A stretch of 64,000 nucleotides of DNA from Phoronis australis (taxonomy: Eukaryota > Phoronida > Phoronidae). This document shows, piece after piece, positions 1 through 10,966 of this stretch (its first letter is position 1; each line of letters starts with the position of its first letter). Location of the stretch: contig NMRA01000036.1 in NCBI GenBank assembly GCA_002633005.1, forward strand, positions 1,288,139-1,352,138, in the 5' to 3' direction. The notes under the pieces are model-generated. The model was not told where the DNA came from. It ran no database searches and saw only the letters and a program-made list of their open reading frames with translations. The translations under genes were made by a program, and so were the position numbers.

Positions 1-976
1 ATACAATTCCTGGGTTGAAGTCCGCAGATTGCAAGCCATTCGCTTGCACTCGCGGGATACAATATACTGTACGCATCTAGAATAAAAAGGTAATTTAATC
101 CCGTCATTCATTAACTGCATTCCATTTTACACGAGCCCACAGTTTAAAGTTTAACATGCACAGCACGTACGCACTAGAGTGGTGGAAAATTAAGTAGAGT
201 AAATAAGCCAATTAATACATTATGGGCTACAGAAGACACGCATATGAAATGGTGATTTCTCCTGAAATATCGAGAAAATTGCGAAAACAAAATTATGACA
301 TCAATCCGTGGAATTAACGAGGTTGTTCGGATACTGAAGAGTGTAGCGTACAGATTATTCATGAAGTGGCAGGTCATTCGATGCCAGCAGAAATTTGCAA
401 TTTTAATGGAAGTAAGGCGTTAGTTGTAATAATTTGAATACTTTTTTCTTTTTACCGAATGTAAACTACCAGTACGAATACAAACTCCGGGGCGGGTTTT
501 GTGAAAACGTGGCTGGCTCTGCAAATTTCTGGTTTGATACTGCAGTCAATATTCGGTGCTCCAAAATCGAGCACATGTGTTTCTAAGGAGGAAAAATGAG
601 CTTGTAATAATGCTGAATATTCGACACTATTCGCAATCCTCATGTTGTTTACTCTGCAACATGTTTTATACTGCAACATAGCTCGTTGCGTATCCCGGAC
701 AAAATGGCTTACGGTAATTGTTTAAATAGCTCTTACTCTACCATTTGTGAATTGGTTTGTTTACCCTACTTGCTTACATATTTAGGATGATGGACAAAAC
801 CGCGGCTCATGTATTCAACGAAGTCCAATTATTTCAGTTGGCACCATTTTGCTAGGGCAGGCTAGTAAGCTCCTGGGCCGTATTGACGAAACACTCATTT
901 TTATCTCGCGTGGCTATTGAGCGACTATTTGTCCAAGTAAAATTTCAAAGTATAATTACTTCAAGGTAATGCTGAC
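1..976. other. 3' flank of the receptor gene, no gene seen
   Basis: This stretch follows the stop codon of the minus-strand receptor gene, so part of it should be that gene's 3' untranslated region. I saw no coding frame with recognisable motifs on either strand. No AATAAA reads clearly on the minus strand close to the stop; an ATTAAA occurs far downstream, around 92-98. The transcript end cannot be placed. Confidence 0.4.
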
Positions 977-1168
977 CTAGGCAACCGAACCGTAGTATGC
1001 CCAATAGACAACCAGAAATATGAGGTACGTCAGCGGAAATAGTCTTCTTGCCAACTTGTCGATAAACCTCGCCTTCTGGTGGGCGTAGGGATCTTTCAGG
1101 ACGATGTTTGAGATTCGAGCAATCAAGGGAAGTATTGGATTCTTGACATCTGACTCAGATTGACCTTC
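977..1168 (-). CDS. Cys-loop anion channel, last coding exon (TM4 and stop)
   Basis: This is the final coding exon of a glycine/glutamate-gated chloride channel type receptor, a pentameric plasma-membrane channel. It encodes 63 residues plus TAG. It begins right after an acceptor (tttacAG, 1170-1169) in phase 0, matching the phase 0 donor of the exon at 2728-3107. The end of the TM3-TM4 cytoplasmic loop is followed by a basic stretch (FIDKLARRLFP) and a TM4 helix reading LTYLIFLVVYWAYYG. In this family the last helix normally begins after an ArgArg-x-x-Phe-Pro signature, which is present. The C-terminus after TM4 is only a few residues long, as in glycine receptors. No frameshift or internal stop is visible, so the exon looks under selection. 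The exact ligand cannot be told from this exon. Confidence 0.9.
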   Translation of the reverse strand, partial: EGQSESDVKNPILPLIARISNIVLKDPYAHQKARFIDKLARRLFPLTYLIFLVVYWAYYGSVA

Positions 1169-2215
1169 CTGTAAATAAATGACGTGGGATTATAAAGGTA
1201 GATTCAAGCGTGTTCTCGAACTGCAGAACAATGTTTTCTCTCCTAATTTTCAAATGAAATGCACTAAATGAAAGTGAAAATGGAAAAGTAACTGACACAG
1301 AAATCCAATACAAGGTTAAACTCTCAAAATAAAAATAAAATATCTTAATCAATTTAACAACACCGCTGTTCAAAATAACGCGTTTTTCCGTAAGATTAAC
1401 AATCATTTACTTGAGATTTTGCGGGCTTTAGAAGTAGCAAATATCCAACAACTGCATCGAAATCCAACTTCTTGATAGAAGCAGCTTCCATAGACAGTTC
1501 CAAAATTGGCTAGCCAGTCAATTTTGGTAAGTGATGGAACGGAGAGTATTAATTCTCTATTCTTGCAAGAACAGTAAGAATAACTGTTAGTCTTCTTGAA
1601 AAACTGCCACATTGACGACCACAGTAGATACACAGTAGGAGTGATTCGGTAGCCAGTGTCATTTTTTTTGAATGTGCTATTCTGTATAAAAACATTCATT
1701 TTTGTTATCAGCTTGCTAACTATCAAGTTTACATTACGATTTTTCAACATGAGTCTATTTCATTATAACCTATACACCCACGGCTGACAGACACACTTAG
1801 CATTTCTACTCTCGTGAAGAAATTTATTAACAAAGGCTATATAAAGTTGAAAACCTTTACAAGTAGAAACTGTCACAGTATAGTAAAAACTGTTTTTATT
1901 ACTATGAAAGGGTTTCCTTCCATTCCATGGTGAGTCATTGACAAACAAAAAGAGCGGGGTGTTCAGAAATACGCCGAATATCCAAGTGCATAAGAATATG
2001 CACTGTCGAGTGGCTCGACGTCTGTTCAGTTACATTTGCCACAAGGCCTCTGAGGGCAACTTCCATAATGCCATCCTAATATGGACATTTGAAAGTAAAT
2101 GGGGTTGTGTGGTGGACAGTGCAAATATAATTTTAACTGACGAACTACCAACCCTAACTGTTTCCAATCGAAGGTTCGTGTTGTAACTACGCCCGACCAA
2201 ACTTGGAAGCAAATG

Positions 2216-2640
2216 ACATGTTAGTTTAATTATCAAACAGTAGACCTCCTCTGTGCATTGTACGAATGACATCATTGCGCAAGTCGCCGAGGGCGGCATA
2301 TGTCCGCCCTAATACGCATTCTCCATTGCAGAATTGAAAACGGCGATTGGGGATTGGCTACACAACATGTTAATTTAAATTACAAAGTCTGTGGAGATAT
2401 TTGACAACCAAGCAGACCTCCCGCACGTTAATCGCATCGATGGCCGCGTGTGTCCGCGATGACCCTCATCAGCCGAAATGAAAACGGAGATATATGAATT
2501 GGGAATTGGCTACTACATAATACTCACATTTTCATGTTAACCAAAAGTTTGAGGAGATATTCAACTAACAAGTTCACAAATCATGCGTTAAACGAGCGAA
2601 TACATGTCAACGCAGACGTATGCAGCCGTCGACGACTAGC
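2216..2640. repeat. Three degenerate tandem units of about 145-150 bp
   Basis: The phrase ACATGTTARTTTAA with nearby CAAACAGTAGACCTCC starts near 2217 and is echoed near 2366 (ACATGTTAATTTAAATTAC, then AGCAGACCTCC). A weaker third echo lies near 2534 (CATGTTAACCAAAAG, then GGAGATATTCAA). The pair GAAAACGG...GGGAATTGGCTAC also recurs about 145 bp apart (2336 and 2479). Similarity was judged by eye and the units are old. Confidence 0.45.
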
Positions 2641-2641
2641 G

Positions 2642-2671
2642 CAATGTACGGGTTACGTCATCCGTACATTG
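2642..2671. other. Perfect 10-bp inverted repeat with 10-nt loop
   Basis: CAATGTACGG and CCGTACATTG are exact reverse complements separated by GTTACGTCAT. The hairpin sits about 56 nt inside the receptor intron, just after the donor of the TM1-TM3 exon. Its loop contains a CRE-like TTACGTCA. A role in splicing or regulation is speculation. Confidence 0.5.
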
Positions 2672-2727
2672 TACAGATGCGTGCATTGCTCAAATCAGGT
2701 GTTTGAGTAGTAATTATTTTGCGTTAC

Positions 2728-3107
2728 CTCATTAGTTGGAGCTGACGCGAGTACTCGCTTATTTCTTGGTCTTTCCCTAAATTTCTTTTCGCGTCTGGAA
2801 AACACGTTGACAGCGGCGAACTCAAGGAATGAAGCGAAGACGAAAACAAGGCACGTGGACATCCAAACGTCGATGGCCTTCACGTAGGAGACACGTGGCA
2901 GAGAACTGCGTGCACTGGCACTTTGGGTAGTAATCGTCAACACAGTCAGTAAACCAATAGAAACCCGAGCTGGTGCTGCGTCCAAGTTTATCCAGAAGGA
3001 AACCCATGACAAAATGACGATAAGAATTGAAGGAATATAAAGTTGGATCATGTGGTATCCAATGCTTCTCTTGAGGATAAAATTGGCTTGAAGACACGAG
3101 AATGTTC
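2728..3107 (-). CDS. Cys-loop anion channel exon, end of ECD through TM3
   Basis: This is the most diagnostic exon of the receptor. It starts after tttagAG-type acceptor bases 3109-3108 with GA, completing a Gly codon begun in the exon at 12050. It reads TFSCLQANF, then the pre-TM1 line [19 protein letters not shown], then the anion-selectivity segment DAAPARV. TM2 continues [13 protein letters not shown], the TM2-TM3 linker is [16 protein letters not shown], and TM3 is [20 protein letters not shown]. The ProAlaArg before TM2 is the family's mark of chloride selectivity. Counting Arg as 0', position 2' is Ser and 6' is Leu; in glycine and GluCl receptors 6' is normally Thr. In vertebrate glycine receptor genes this region is split over two exons; here it is one. 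The basic loop after TM3 ends at donor 2727. No disruption is seen. Confidence 0.95.
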
Positions 3108-3109
3108 CT

Positions 3110-3864
3110 AAAATGAATTCGACATAGATATATGCAAGCGCCACACAAATAAAGTTGAAAATGTGATAACTGTCATATCCCAAAATTCCCTAACCCCCGG
3201 CTTGCTCTGGGTCCTGGGTCTAAACTGAGAACTCAAAGAACTGAACTATTTTGACGCTTTCTGCATTACTAGACACAAGATACAAGTACATAATTCTGTC
3301 GTCAAATACATTATGGCAAAACAAAGTGACTGCTTAAATAATAGTTCACTCATAATATCCAAAAAATAAATTCGCGCGCAGTTGTACAACTAAAGAAGAA
3401 TGCAACCGGATTTAATTAGTTTTTGTTACCGTCTTACTCATTCTCTAGCCACATCACCTCGTATATAGTCGATCTCACCTCAAGGAGAGGTGTCACGTTA
3501 ACTTGTGCGGAAGGTGAGTACATGACGCAGCGACGTCAGAGCTTCTTCCGTTGAGTGTCTGCCGCTATAGTGTGGCGTATCGTTCCCCCTTGTGCGAACT
3601 ATGAAGCTTAGATTAAAGCGTATAATATATGATTTTTTCGATTTCCTGGAGAACCCGAAATGCTTTGGAAGTGGTTCCCGGTAGTAAAGAACGAAAAGTT
3701 CGCCGTTCATACCAAGTATTAGGCCGTGAAATATCTCCGTGTATGTGGCCGACATTGTTCTGTTTCAAAATGAATTATTCTCACCTTAACCAATGTTTTT
3801 ATAAAAGTGAAACAAATTGTTAAAATCTGTCTCAGTAGATACAATTTGTAATGCCTTGGGAGCG
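3110..3864. other. Intronic, no gene recognised
   Basis: This is the end of the long intron upstream of the TM1-TM3 exon. Open frames exist on both strands but none shows a known motif, and none continues through plausible splice sites. Confidence 0.4.
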
Positions 3865-4386
3865 TTCGTGGGTGCAGATGTTTTGAGAAATCAACAATGA
3901 ATAAATCATACTGTATTACCGGCTTCAGATGCGATAAAACTAATTCGGACCGGGCAGCCGCCTGTGTGAGCACATTCAGGATTTCACGAAAAAATAATTC
4001 TAATTTACCACCGAACAGACTCGCGACTGACCTCAGTAAGTTGGCCTACCGAACTTTGTAGGCTACAGTACATTCAAAATTTCTATAAATCTATAACAGC
4101 GAAATAAAACAACTCCTTGGTTTTAAAATTCAATGTATTTGTAAGAGTTTTACATCGAATTTTGATGATTTATTGATTTAAAATGAATTGAAGCGGTAAG
4201 GTGACACCAGTAAGCTTCTTGTGAACTGCAGAGCAGACTGCGTTACAACCTGTGACGTCGTTGGTTAATTTCAACACCTCCGTCTGTCATCTGGTGTCAG
4301 ACAAAAGAACTGAAGTTACTGTTATCAAATGGAGCAACTCGATCTAAATTGATACAAAATACGTTGTTTTTTCGGTAGCATTCTCC
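3865..4386. repeat. Dispersed repeat, copy 1 (copy 2 at 29009-29951)
   Basis: Long colinear similarity to 29009-29951 in the same orientation. Shared phrases include GGCCTACCGAACTYTGTAGG, GTTTACATCGAATTTTGA, GACACCAGTAAGC and TGGTTAATTTCAAMACCTCC. Both end near TTCTCC. Copy 1 lacks about 410 bp present in copy 2 (29126-29536), so one had an insertion or the other a deletion. No protein signature was found in either copy; it may be a non-autonomous transposon or LTR fragment. Confidence 0.75.
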
Positions 4387-4390
4387 CTTA

Positions 4391-5414
4391 ACCTTTCCGG
4401 GGATGAATCTCACCAAGAACATCAATTTAGGATTTCTCTCAAAAGTATTTTAATACATGCAGTGTAGAACTACACTATTCCCAGAACTGTGGTGAAATGA
4501 TATACGAGTAACATGGTTTCTCCTTGATTAACAGAACGAAGCACAGTAACAAACGGCTAGTTGGAAATATTGACATTCAGACATTTCGATTATTTGGGTG
4601 TTGAGAAGTGCCTAACCGTGTTATTCTATTCTATTCTAACAAGGCAAACGATAAAACGGTTAATTTTAATAATCCGGCTTATTACCGTACCAATGACAAA
4701 CATCGAAACAGAGGCATGCGTAGTAAGGCCCACTTATGGATTTCTCGATAATCCTTTGGTGGCAATCCATAGTTTTTTGAGGCAGGGTTGAAATTTACAA
4801 TTTCATTACAACTGGTACCTACTGGGTTGATTGTGGATTTTAAATTTTGTGCTACCTGTGAAGACTACGCTCCAATGGCAATTCAATGATTTTTGAATCT
4901 GTCTCGAGTAAAAGATTGCGAGTCCTTAACCCATTGACCCACTTTTTGCTCAGCCATCCCATTTCTTAAACATTTACCGTTTACAAGCGGGAAATTGCAA
5001 TTTAGCAGAAAAGTCAGGTACCCTTCAGACAAGTTGTATTTGAAAAAATCTGGCTTGTCGATTGACACCTACATTTCAACTGCTGTCTGTAATGTGGCAC
5101 TCTGAATGTCTCTCAGTTGGTAATAATCGCATGCAAACCGCAGGCACTACATTATTATCCACAACCCTTCGTCCGACACTGATATCTCAAAATTGCTGTT
5201 ACAATTTTATAAATTATTTTATTTAGATTTTTTGATTGCTGCTCGTGGAACAGCAGAACATTTTTGAAACAATTCCTTACAGTGGTTTGGAAAACAATGT
5301 ATATGGCATTCAAAATTCTATTTGATTCGAAAAACTATTTCTGGGAAGTGAAATTTCGAATTTTGGATAGTTTTTCCATGGCTACACATTTTTATATAGT
5401 AATGGTCGAAAATT
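4391..5414. other. Intronic, no gene recognised
   Basis: AT-rich intron sequence. I saw no recognisable coding motif, terminal repeat or RNA gene. Confidence 0.4.
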
Positions 5415-5464
5415 TGGAAGGACCGAGAGAGACAGAGGGAGAGATAGGGAGAGGGAGAAGGAGA

Positions 5465-5469
<5 letters not shown>

Positions 5470-5514
<45 letters not shown>
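5470..5514. repeat. (GA)n microsatellite
   Basis: An uninterrupted run of GA dinucleotides, preceded by about 50 bp of impure purine-rich sequence from 5423. Low-complexity frames crossing it encode Arg/Glu repeats and are not genes. Confidence 0.95.
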
Positions 5515-5518
<4 letters not shown>

Positions 5519-5761
5519 AATGATCTCTGAACATGTGCAAAAGCTCCAACGTTTGCTCATATGTAATCGAGCTCGACTAATATACTTATTCAACTGGTAA
5601 AATACCGATCGTGTGTTTGCATTTACCTAAGTGTAGATTGTACTCAAGCCACTCATTGAGCGCTATGTGGAGTATTCGCGGATTGTTACATCATCAACAT
5701 AATACTTACATTACCGGAGGATTGCAAGTAGGGGTAAAACCAGCAGTTTTACTTGAGGGGG

Positions 5762-6204
5762 TGATAATGCCGTTCATCATTTTTGTCATTGGTTATTGTG
5801 TTTTGTTTACATATCACGCTGTTTAATTTCTTCGCCGCTGTGATTGGGTTTCTTTTAGTAAGGCGGTTCTTTCCAGTAGCTACAATAGCATTTGCATGGT
5901 CTACTAGTAGCTTGACCGGCCGGCTATTATTACGTATTAGCCTCTGTATGTTACGGGTTTTGGTGACTAGCGTTTCTCGTGTATAGCGGCATTCGTTGAC
6001 AAGATCTGTCACGCGAATCATGTGTTTTCCTCGGATGATGGAAATTTTATATTAAGCACAGACTGTTGGCCAAACTGTTATAACCGCTTTTTCGGTTTCT
6101 CCTTTTCAACGCTTGTTCGGACACTTTTCATCGCTTGCAACTAAATAATATAGTGTGTTATGCAAACGACTTTTAACTTATCCCTGTAGCTAGACACGGC
6201 TACA
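5762..6204 (+). repeat. 5' LTR of the BEL/Pao element
   Basis: It aligns end to end with 10494-10961, from TGATAATGCCG to GACACGGCTACA. It is 443 bp against 468 bp for the 3' copy; the difference is one 25-bp gap after GCTGTTTAATTTCTT. Both copies share TTTTATATTAAGCACAG, a possible promoter core, and AACTAAATAATA further downstream. Confidence 0.95.
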
Positions 6205-6248
6205 TTAGTTACAACAATGCTGTCTTAGCACTACTGACAGTCGTGCGA

Positions 6249-8324
6249 ATGGAAGTTCCACCAACCGACCATGAGACCGTCTCACATTCTGACGAAGTAC
6301 CAGGTGAGGCGGAGGAGCGTGAGTCGTTGCTGCGTCTAGTGTGTATGGTGAGGACGCCTTTAGTTCTGTATCCGCTCACACCGCAAACACTGCTTTGAGT
6401 GCTAGGTCGCAGTCTTCAGTGGCTAGCGTCAGGCTGAAGTAGGCCAAGTTCCAGGCGCGTAAACAAGCCTTGGAACCGAAGATGCTGATCAAGGAACAGC
6501 AGGCAAAACTGGAGTCGCGGATCAAGCAGCAGCAGTTGGAGCGTGAAACAAGAGCAAAAATGCGTGAGATAAGAACCATAGAGCGCAAGGATGAGGCGAA
6601 AGCTTGTGAAGAAGTAGAATTTCTGATGTTGGAGACGCAGATTAAAGAAGGACAGTTGTCATTAGAAAGACGTGCGAGAGCACTGCAGATAGACACGGAA
6701 CTCGCAATCGCCATTGCACACAAGAGTATTTCCCATGGGCAGGAGCCGGCGTCTATTAGTTAGTCAGCGTCTTCAGTGCCGCTGGTGCGTGAACCATCCG
6801 TCGTCGTCGGTACGCCAATGACGTCAAAGCTGCTATCATTTGACGTGCCCGGGACGGTTAGTGCATCAGCGACTTCAACGCCACCGGTTGACAAACCTAC
6901 GCTGATCGTGTGTAAACAAGTAACGTCATCAGTGCCGTATCGTGGATCGTCAAAGGTTGCCGTCGAATCAGTGGACAAAGCTACACATATGGATGTTGTG
7001 CAACAGACTGTTAATGAGCATGGGACTCAAAGTAGATTATCTCATAATAGTTTGGTTTATAGTAATCCTGCGTTAGCAAACATTCAAGTATCTATTGGTA
7101 ATGCTCATGTTGTGTCTAGTTGTTGCTCTATGCCTCATTTTAATCTAGCTGCAGGTGATAGCCCAGCCGTTCGGATCTCTGCTGCGAGGAATGACGTCAA
7201 GAGTACAGTGATGATTAGTATTTCATCGCTTGAAGTCTTAAATCATCCATCTAACCTTCAGACGGCTGTACGTAACTTACCCTTGTACTTTCAAAATAAA
7301 TGGAGGGACAAAGCTGCATCTTATAGAAATGCAAGGTTTCGGGCATGCTTCACTGATTTAGTTGACTTTGTTTCACACGCTTCTCAGCCCGCAAGTGATC
7401 CAGTGTTTGGCAAAGATGCATTGTTTAGATCGGGTCATGCACATCCCGAGAAAACTCGTACCACTGTACTGAGAGTGCTAATTCCTTCTCTGCCGAGTGG
7501 AAAGACTGTTATGTCATGTTTATTTTGTAGCCGAGCTCACGATATCAATAACTGTTCCAATTTTATGGAAAAGCCGTATGAAGAAAAAAGAGCCTTCATT
7601 GCAAAAAACAGCTATGTTTCGGGTGTCTTCGAGGTAACCATTTGGTGAAGGGTTGTACTAAAAAGAAAGTTTGTGCCAGATGTTCCAAGCCTCACCCGAC
7701 ATGTCTTCACAACGATGGATATACGTCACGTAAGAACCGCATTGAATCTGGAACTCAGACCGAGGGACCTAATCAGCATTCTTGTCTGGTAGTTGATGAT
7801 GCGATTGATAGTTGCGAGATTTTGCAATCCACATTTCCGGTTAGAATTCCTCATGAATCATCAGATTCCTTTATTAAAACGTACGCCTTCTATGATCAAG
7901 GTAGCACTGCATGCTTTATTTCGGAGGCTCTGCTAAACCAAGACCAGATTGGTGTCGATTCCGTACCTGCTAAGTTGCATCTTAATACCATGCATGGATC
8001 TACGTATATTGATTCTGACGTCGTTTCAGGACTTGTAGTCACGGACCTGCAGGGCGCTAATGCCGTGCCTCTTCCCAAGACTTACTCTCGTCACGAAATA
8101 CCTGTTCAGCATTGTCACATTCCCATGCCAGAGGTTCTTCGTAAATCACCGAATCTTGAAGCTTTAGCTGACTGTGTTGCAGATTTTGTGCTGCATCTTG
8201 ACATTGGGTTGTTGATTGGCAGTAATTGTCCGCTTGCCCTGGAGCCTTTGGAGGTGTTTCCGTCCTCAAGGAACGGACCATTTGGCGTGAGGCTACGGCA
8301 TGGGTGGACTGTCAATAGCCTGTG
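6249..8324 (+). pseudogene. BEL/Pao gag plus aspartyl protease region, broken
   Basis: An ATG at 6249 opens a short acidic leader that runs into a stop about 49 codons later. The reading then continues in other frames. From about 6470 a coiled coil rich in Lys, Glu and Gln follows (KLESRIKQQQLERETRAKMR). From 6776 comes a long Ser/Thr-rich stretch, then NLPLYFQNKWRDKA and a first Cys/His cluster (CLFCSRAHDINNC). A one-base shift at about 7630 separates this from the second knuckle (CARCSKPHPTCLH). Next is the DUF1758-type protease with its DQGST active-site motif near 7893-7908. It ends with IGSNCPLALEPLEV and NGPFGVRLRHGWTV, typical of the BEL/Pao protease end, and a TGA at 8322-8324. Several stops and at least two frameshifts make it non-functional. 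Confidence 0.9.
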
Positions 8325-8999
8325 AGCGTGGCCGGAGGTGATGTACGCAAGATGGCGGGCTACATGGTGTGTGTTCAGGATGTTGCGGTCAGCGGGAGAA
8401 TAGCTGTGGACCAGAGTATTGATGATATTCGCCAGGTGCTGGAACGAGATTTCTGTGATACGGAGAGTCATCACTCCGACGAGAAGAGTATGTCTCTGGA
8501 AGATCGTCGATTTACGAACATTTTAGATGACGGTGCACAGGTTCAGTGAGGACACTACGAAATACCGCTACCATTTCGTTAAAAACGTCCTCACATGCCG
8601 AACAAACGGGTCCAGGCTTTACAGCGGGTGTTGTGGAAGAGGAAAAAGATGTTGAGTTAGGATTCTTACCAGCGTGATTACGCTAAATTTATTACTGTTT
8701 TAGTTGATAAGGGTCATGCCTGGAAAGTCCCTTCGGATCGGCTCTCGACTCAGACTGGAAGTGTTTGGTACTTGCCACACCATGGAGTCTATCATCCCAA
8801 GAAGCCGGAGAAGATACGTGTAGTGTTTGATTGTAGCGCAAAATTCGAAGATGTGTCTCTCAACGATAGTTTGCTGCGTGGCCCAAATTTCATCAACTCG
8901 TTGATGGGTGTTTTGACTCGTTTCCGTCAGGAACCAGTGGCTTTCATGGGTGACGTGGAGGCGATGTTTAACCAAGTTAACATTCCTGAAGATCACATG
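8325..8999 (+). pseudogene. BEL/Pao reverse transcriptase, N-terminal part only
   Basis: After several stops the frame near 8772 reads WYLPHHGVYHPKKPEKIRVV, then FDCSAKF and the block RFRQEPVAFMGDVEAMFNQV, which is the first palm motif with its Asp. The sequence then breaks at PEDHM followed by a stop. The remaining palm, including the YxDD box, and the RNase H domain are absent. The deletion junction lies at about 8999-9003. This element could not have moved on its own after the deletion. Confidence 0.9.
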
Positions 9000-9002
9000 T
9001 AG

Positions 9003-10456
9003 AGCAGTGGCCTACCTCCATCGATTTGTGAAATATCTGAGGCGCGAGGAAGACAGGACGAGCTCACGCGGTGTGTTGTCGGTGGACGAAGTCGTACAGG
9101 CAGAGATTGGGAAAGTGCGCTACGTGCAATCAAGGCATTTCGCTTCTGAGATGGGGATTTTGCAGGCTAGTTCTGGTTCGCAGAAGGTAACGTCTGTGCC
9201 ACGTACGAGCTCCATACGTGCCCTTGATCCATTTGTGAGTAGTGAGGGTGTTATCAGGATTGGCGGTCGACTTGGCACATCTGATTTGAGCTATGGTGAA
9301 AATCATCCGATCATGTTGCCGTCAAAGGATTATGTTACTATGCTTATAGTTCGACACTATCATGAGAGGCTTCATCATGCTGGTCGCAACCACGTACTAT
9401 CGGTTATTCGTCAGAAATACTGGGTTATTGCTGGGAGTGCCCCAGTACGACGTGCGATTGGACAATGTGTAACGTGCAAGCGACTGCGAGGTCCGTGCGT
9501 TGAGCAGAAGATGGCAGACCTACCCGCCGCCAGGACAGCGAAGTTCCTCCATTTTGGTATACAGGTACCGACTGTTTTGGGCCGTTTGAAGTCAAGTTTG
9601 GTCGGAATCACTCAAAGAGGTATGGTGTGCTTTTTACTGATCTTTCTTGTCGCGCAGTACAACTTGAGGTTATTGATAGTCTAGATACTAGTTCATTCAT
9701 TAGTGCCTTGCGTCGTTTCATTTAAAGAAGGGGTACGATCAGAGAGATGTGGAGTGACAATGGTACAAATTTCGTTGGTGCTGAGAGAGAATTACGTGAG
9801 GTCATCAAGGAAATTAACCAGAAAGTGGTGAGTGATGTGTTTTTAAAGGATGGTATTCGTATGCATTTCAACTCTCCGGCTGCAAGCCACTTGGGAGGCG
9901 TCTGGGAGCGGCAAATTCGCTCAATTCGTAGGGTACTGTCAGTATTGTTGAGAAATTGGGGTAGCCGGGGTAACGACGAGATACTGCGGACATTGTTTTG
10001 CGAAGTTGAAAGTATCATCAATTCGAGGCCACTTACGACTGCCTCTTCTGATCCTAGAGATTTACAACCGCTCATCCCAAACCATTTGCTCACTCTGAAG
10101 ACTTTGACTATTACGCCACCTGGTGTGTTCGAGCCAGAGGACTTGTACAGTCGAAAACGATGGCGGAGAGTCCAGTATTTAGCTGAGCAGTTCTGGGTTA
10201 GGTGGCGCAAGGAGTACTTAGTGATGCGCCAGGTTCGTCAGAAATGGCATTACCCTAGGCGAAACCTCCAAGTTGGTGATGTTGTACTGCTGAGAGATGA
10301 TAATTCACCAATAATTCATGGCCAATGGGTCTGGTGACCGTTTCAGAGGTAGATTCCAAGGGTTTGGTTCGAAGCGTTCATGTGAAGATCCAGTCAGGGA
10401 TATATCATCGACCCATAGCTAAGTGTATTTTGTTCCCTCCTCTTGTTCAGAAGTAA
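9003..10456 (+). pseudogene. BEL/Pao integrase, broken
   Basis: Directly after the deletion junction the frame resumes with RAVAYLHRFVKYLRR, the linker before integrase. An HHCC zinc-binding region follows (HYHERLHHAGRNHVLSVIRQ, later CVTCKRLRG). The catalytic core is split: the first Asp lies in TDCFGPFEV in a shifted frame near 9570, a TAA follows at about 9723, then WSDNGTNFVG gives the second Asp and EVESIINSRPLT the Glu. The C-terminus (LQVGDVVLLRDD, then after another shift GLVRSVHVK) reaches a TAA at 10454-10456, just upstream of the purine tract and 3' LTR. All three catalytic residues can still be read, but not in one frame. Confidence 0.9.
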
Positions 10457-10493
10457 ATGTCCTGAAGCAATCAGCCATTGCTTCCAGGGGGAA

Positions 10494-10961
10494 TGTTGAT
10501 GCCGTGCATTATTTTTTTGTCATTGGTTATTGTGTTTTGTTTACATATCACGCTGTTTATTTTCTTTATAGGTAGCAGTACACCTTTTGCCACTGTGATT
10601 GGGTTTCTTTTAGTAAGCCGGTTCTTTCCAGTGCCTACAATAGCATTTGCATTGTCTGATAGCAGCTTGACCTGCCGGCTATTATTACGTATTAGCCTCT
10701 GTATGTTACGCTGGTTTTGGTGACTTGCGTTTCTCGTGTATAGCGGCATTCGTTGACAAGACTTGTAACGCGAATCATGTGTTTTCCTCGGATGCTGGAA
10801 CTTTTATATTAAGCACAGACTGTTGGCCAAACTGTTATAACCGCTTTTTCGGTTTCTCCTTTTCAACGCTTGTTCGGGCACTTTTCATCGCTTGCAACTA
10901 AATAATAAAGTGTGTTATGCAAACGGCTTTTAACTTATCCCTGTAGCCAGACGCGGCTACA
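10494..10961 (+). repeat. 3' LTR of the BEL/Pao element
   Basis: This 468-bp copy begins TGTTGATGCCG directly after the purine tract and ends CGCGGCTACA before the GGGGG target duplication. It contains the 25 bp missing from the 5' copy. Confidence 0.95.
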
Positions 10962-10966
10962 GGGGG

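Larger units (their letters stand above)
1169..2727 (-). other. Phase 0 intron between TM3 and TM4 exons
   Basis: The donor GAG|gtaacg is at 2727-2726 and the acceptor tttacag is at 1170-1169. Joining the two flanking exons keeps the frame. Apart from the degenerate tandem block at 2216-2640 and the small hairpin at 2642-2671 I see nothing coding here. Confidence 0.8.
5762..10961 (+). mobile_element. BEL/Pao LTR retrotransposon, degenerate, internally deleted
   Basis: A complete insertion bounded by two LTRs that begin TG and end CA, flanked by the 5-bp duplication GGGGG at 5757-5761 and 10962-10966. A purine tract (AGGGGGAA) lies directly before the 3' LTR. The inside carries the family order gag, C2HC knuckle, DUF1758-type aspartyl protease, reverse transcriptase, then integrase, which is diagnostic of BEL/Pao. 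It is dead: stops and frameshifts occur throughout. Most of the reverse transcriptase and all of RNase H are missing at about 8999-9003. The LTRs are visibly diverged and the 5' LTR lacks about 25 bp, so the insertion is not recent. It sits inside the receptor intron between the exons at 12050 and 3107, in opposite orientation to the host gene. Confidence 0.95.

Noticed and set aside
5264-5593. ORFs across the GA microsatellite
   Set aside because: Arg-Glu and Ser-Leu repeats are translations of a dinucleotide run.
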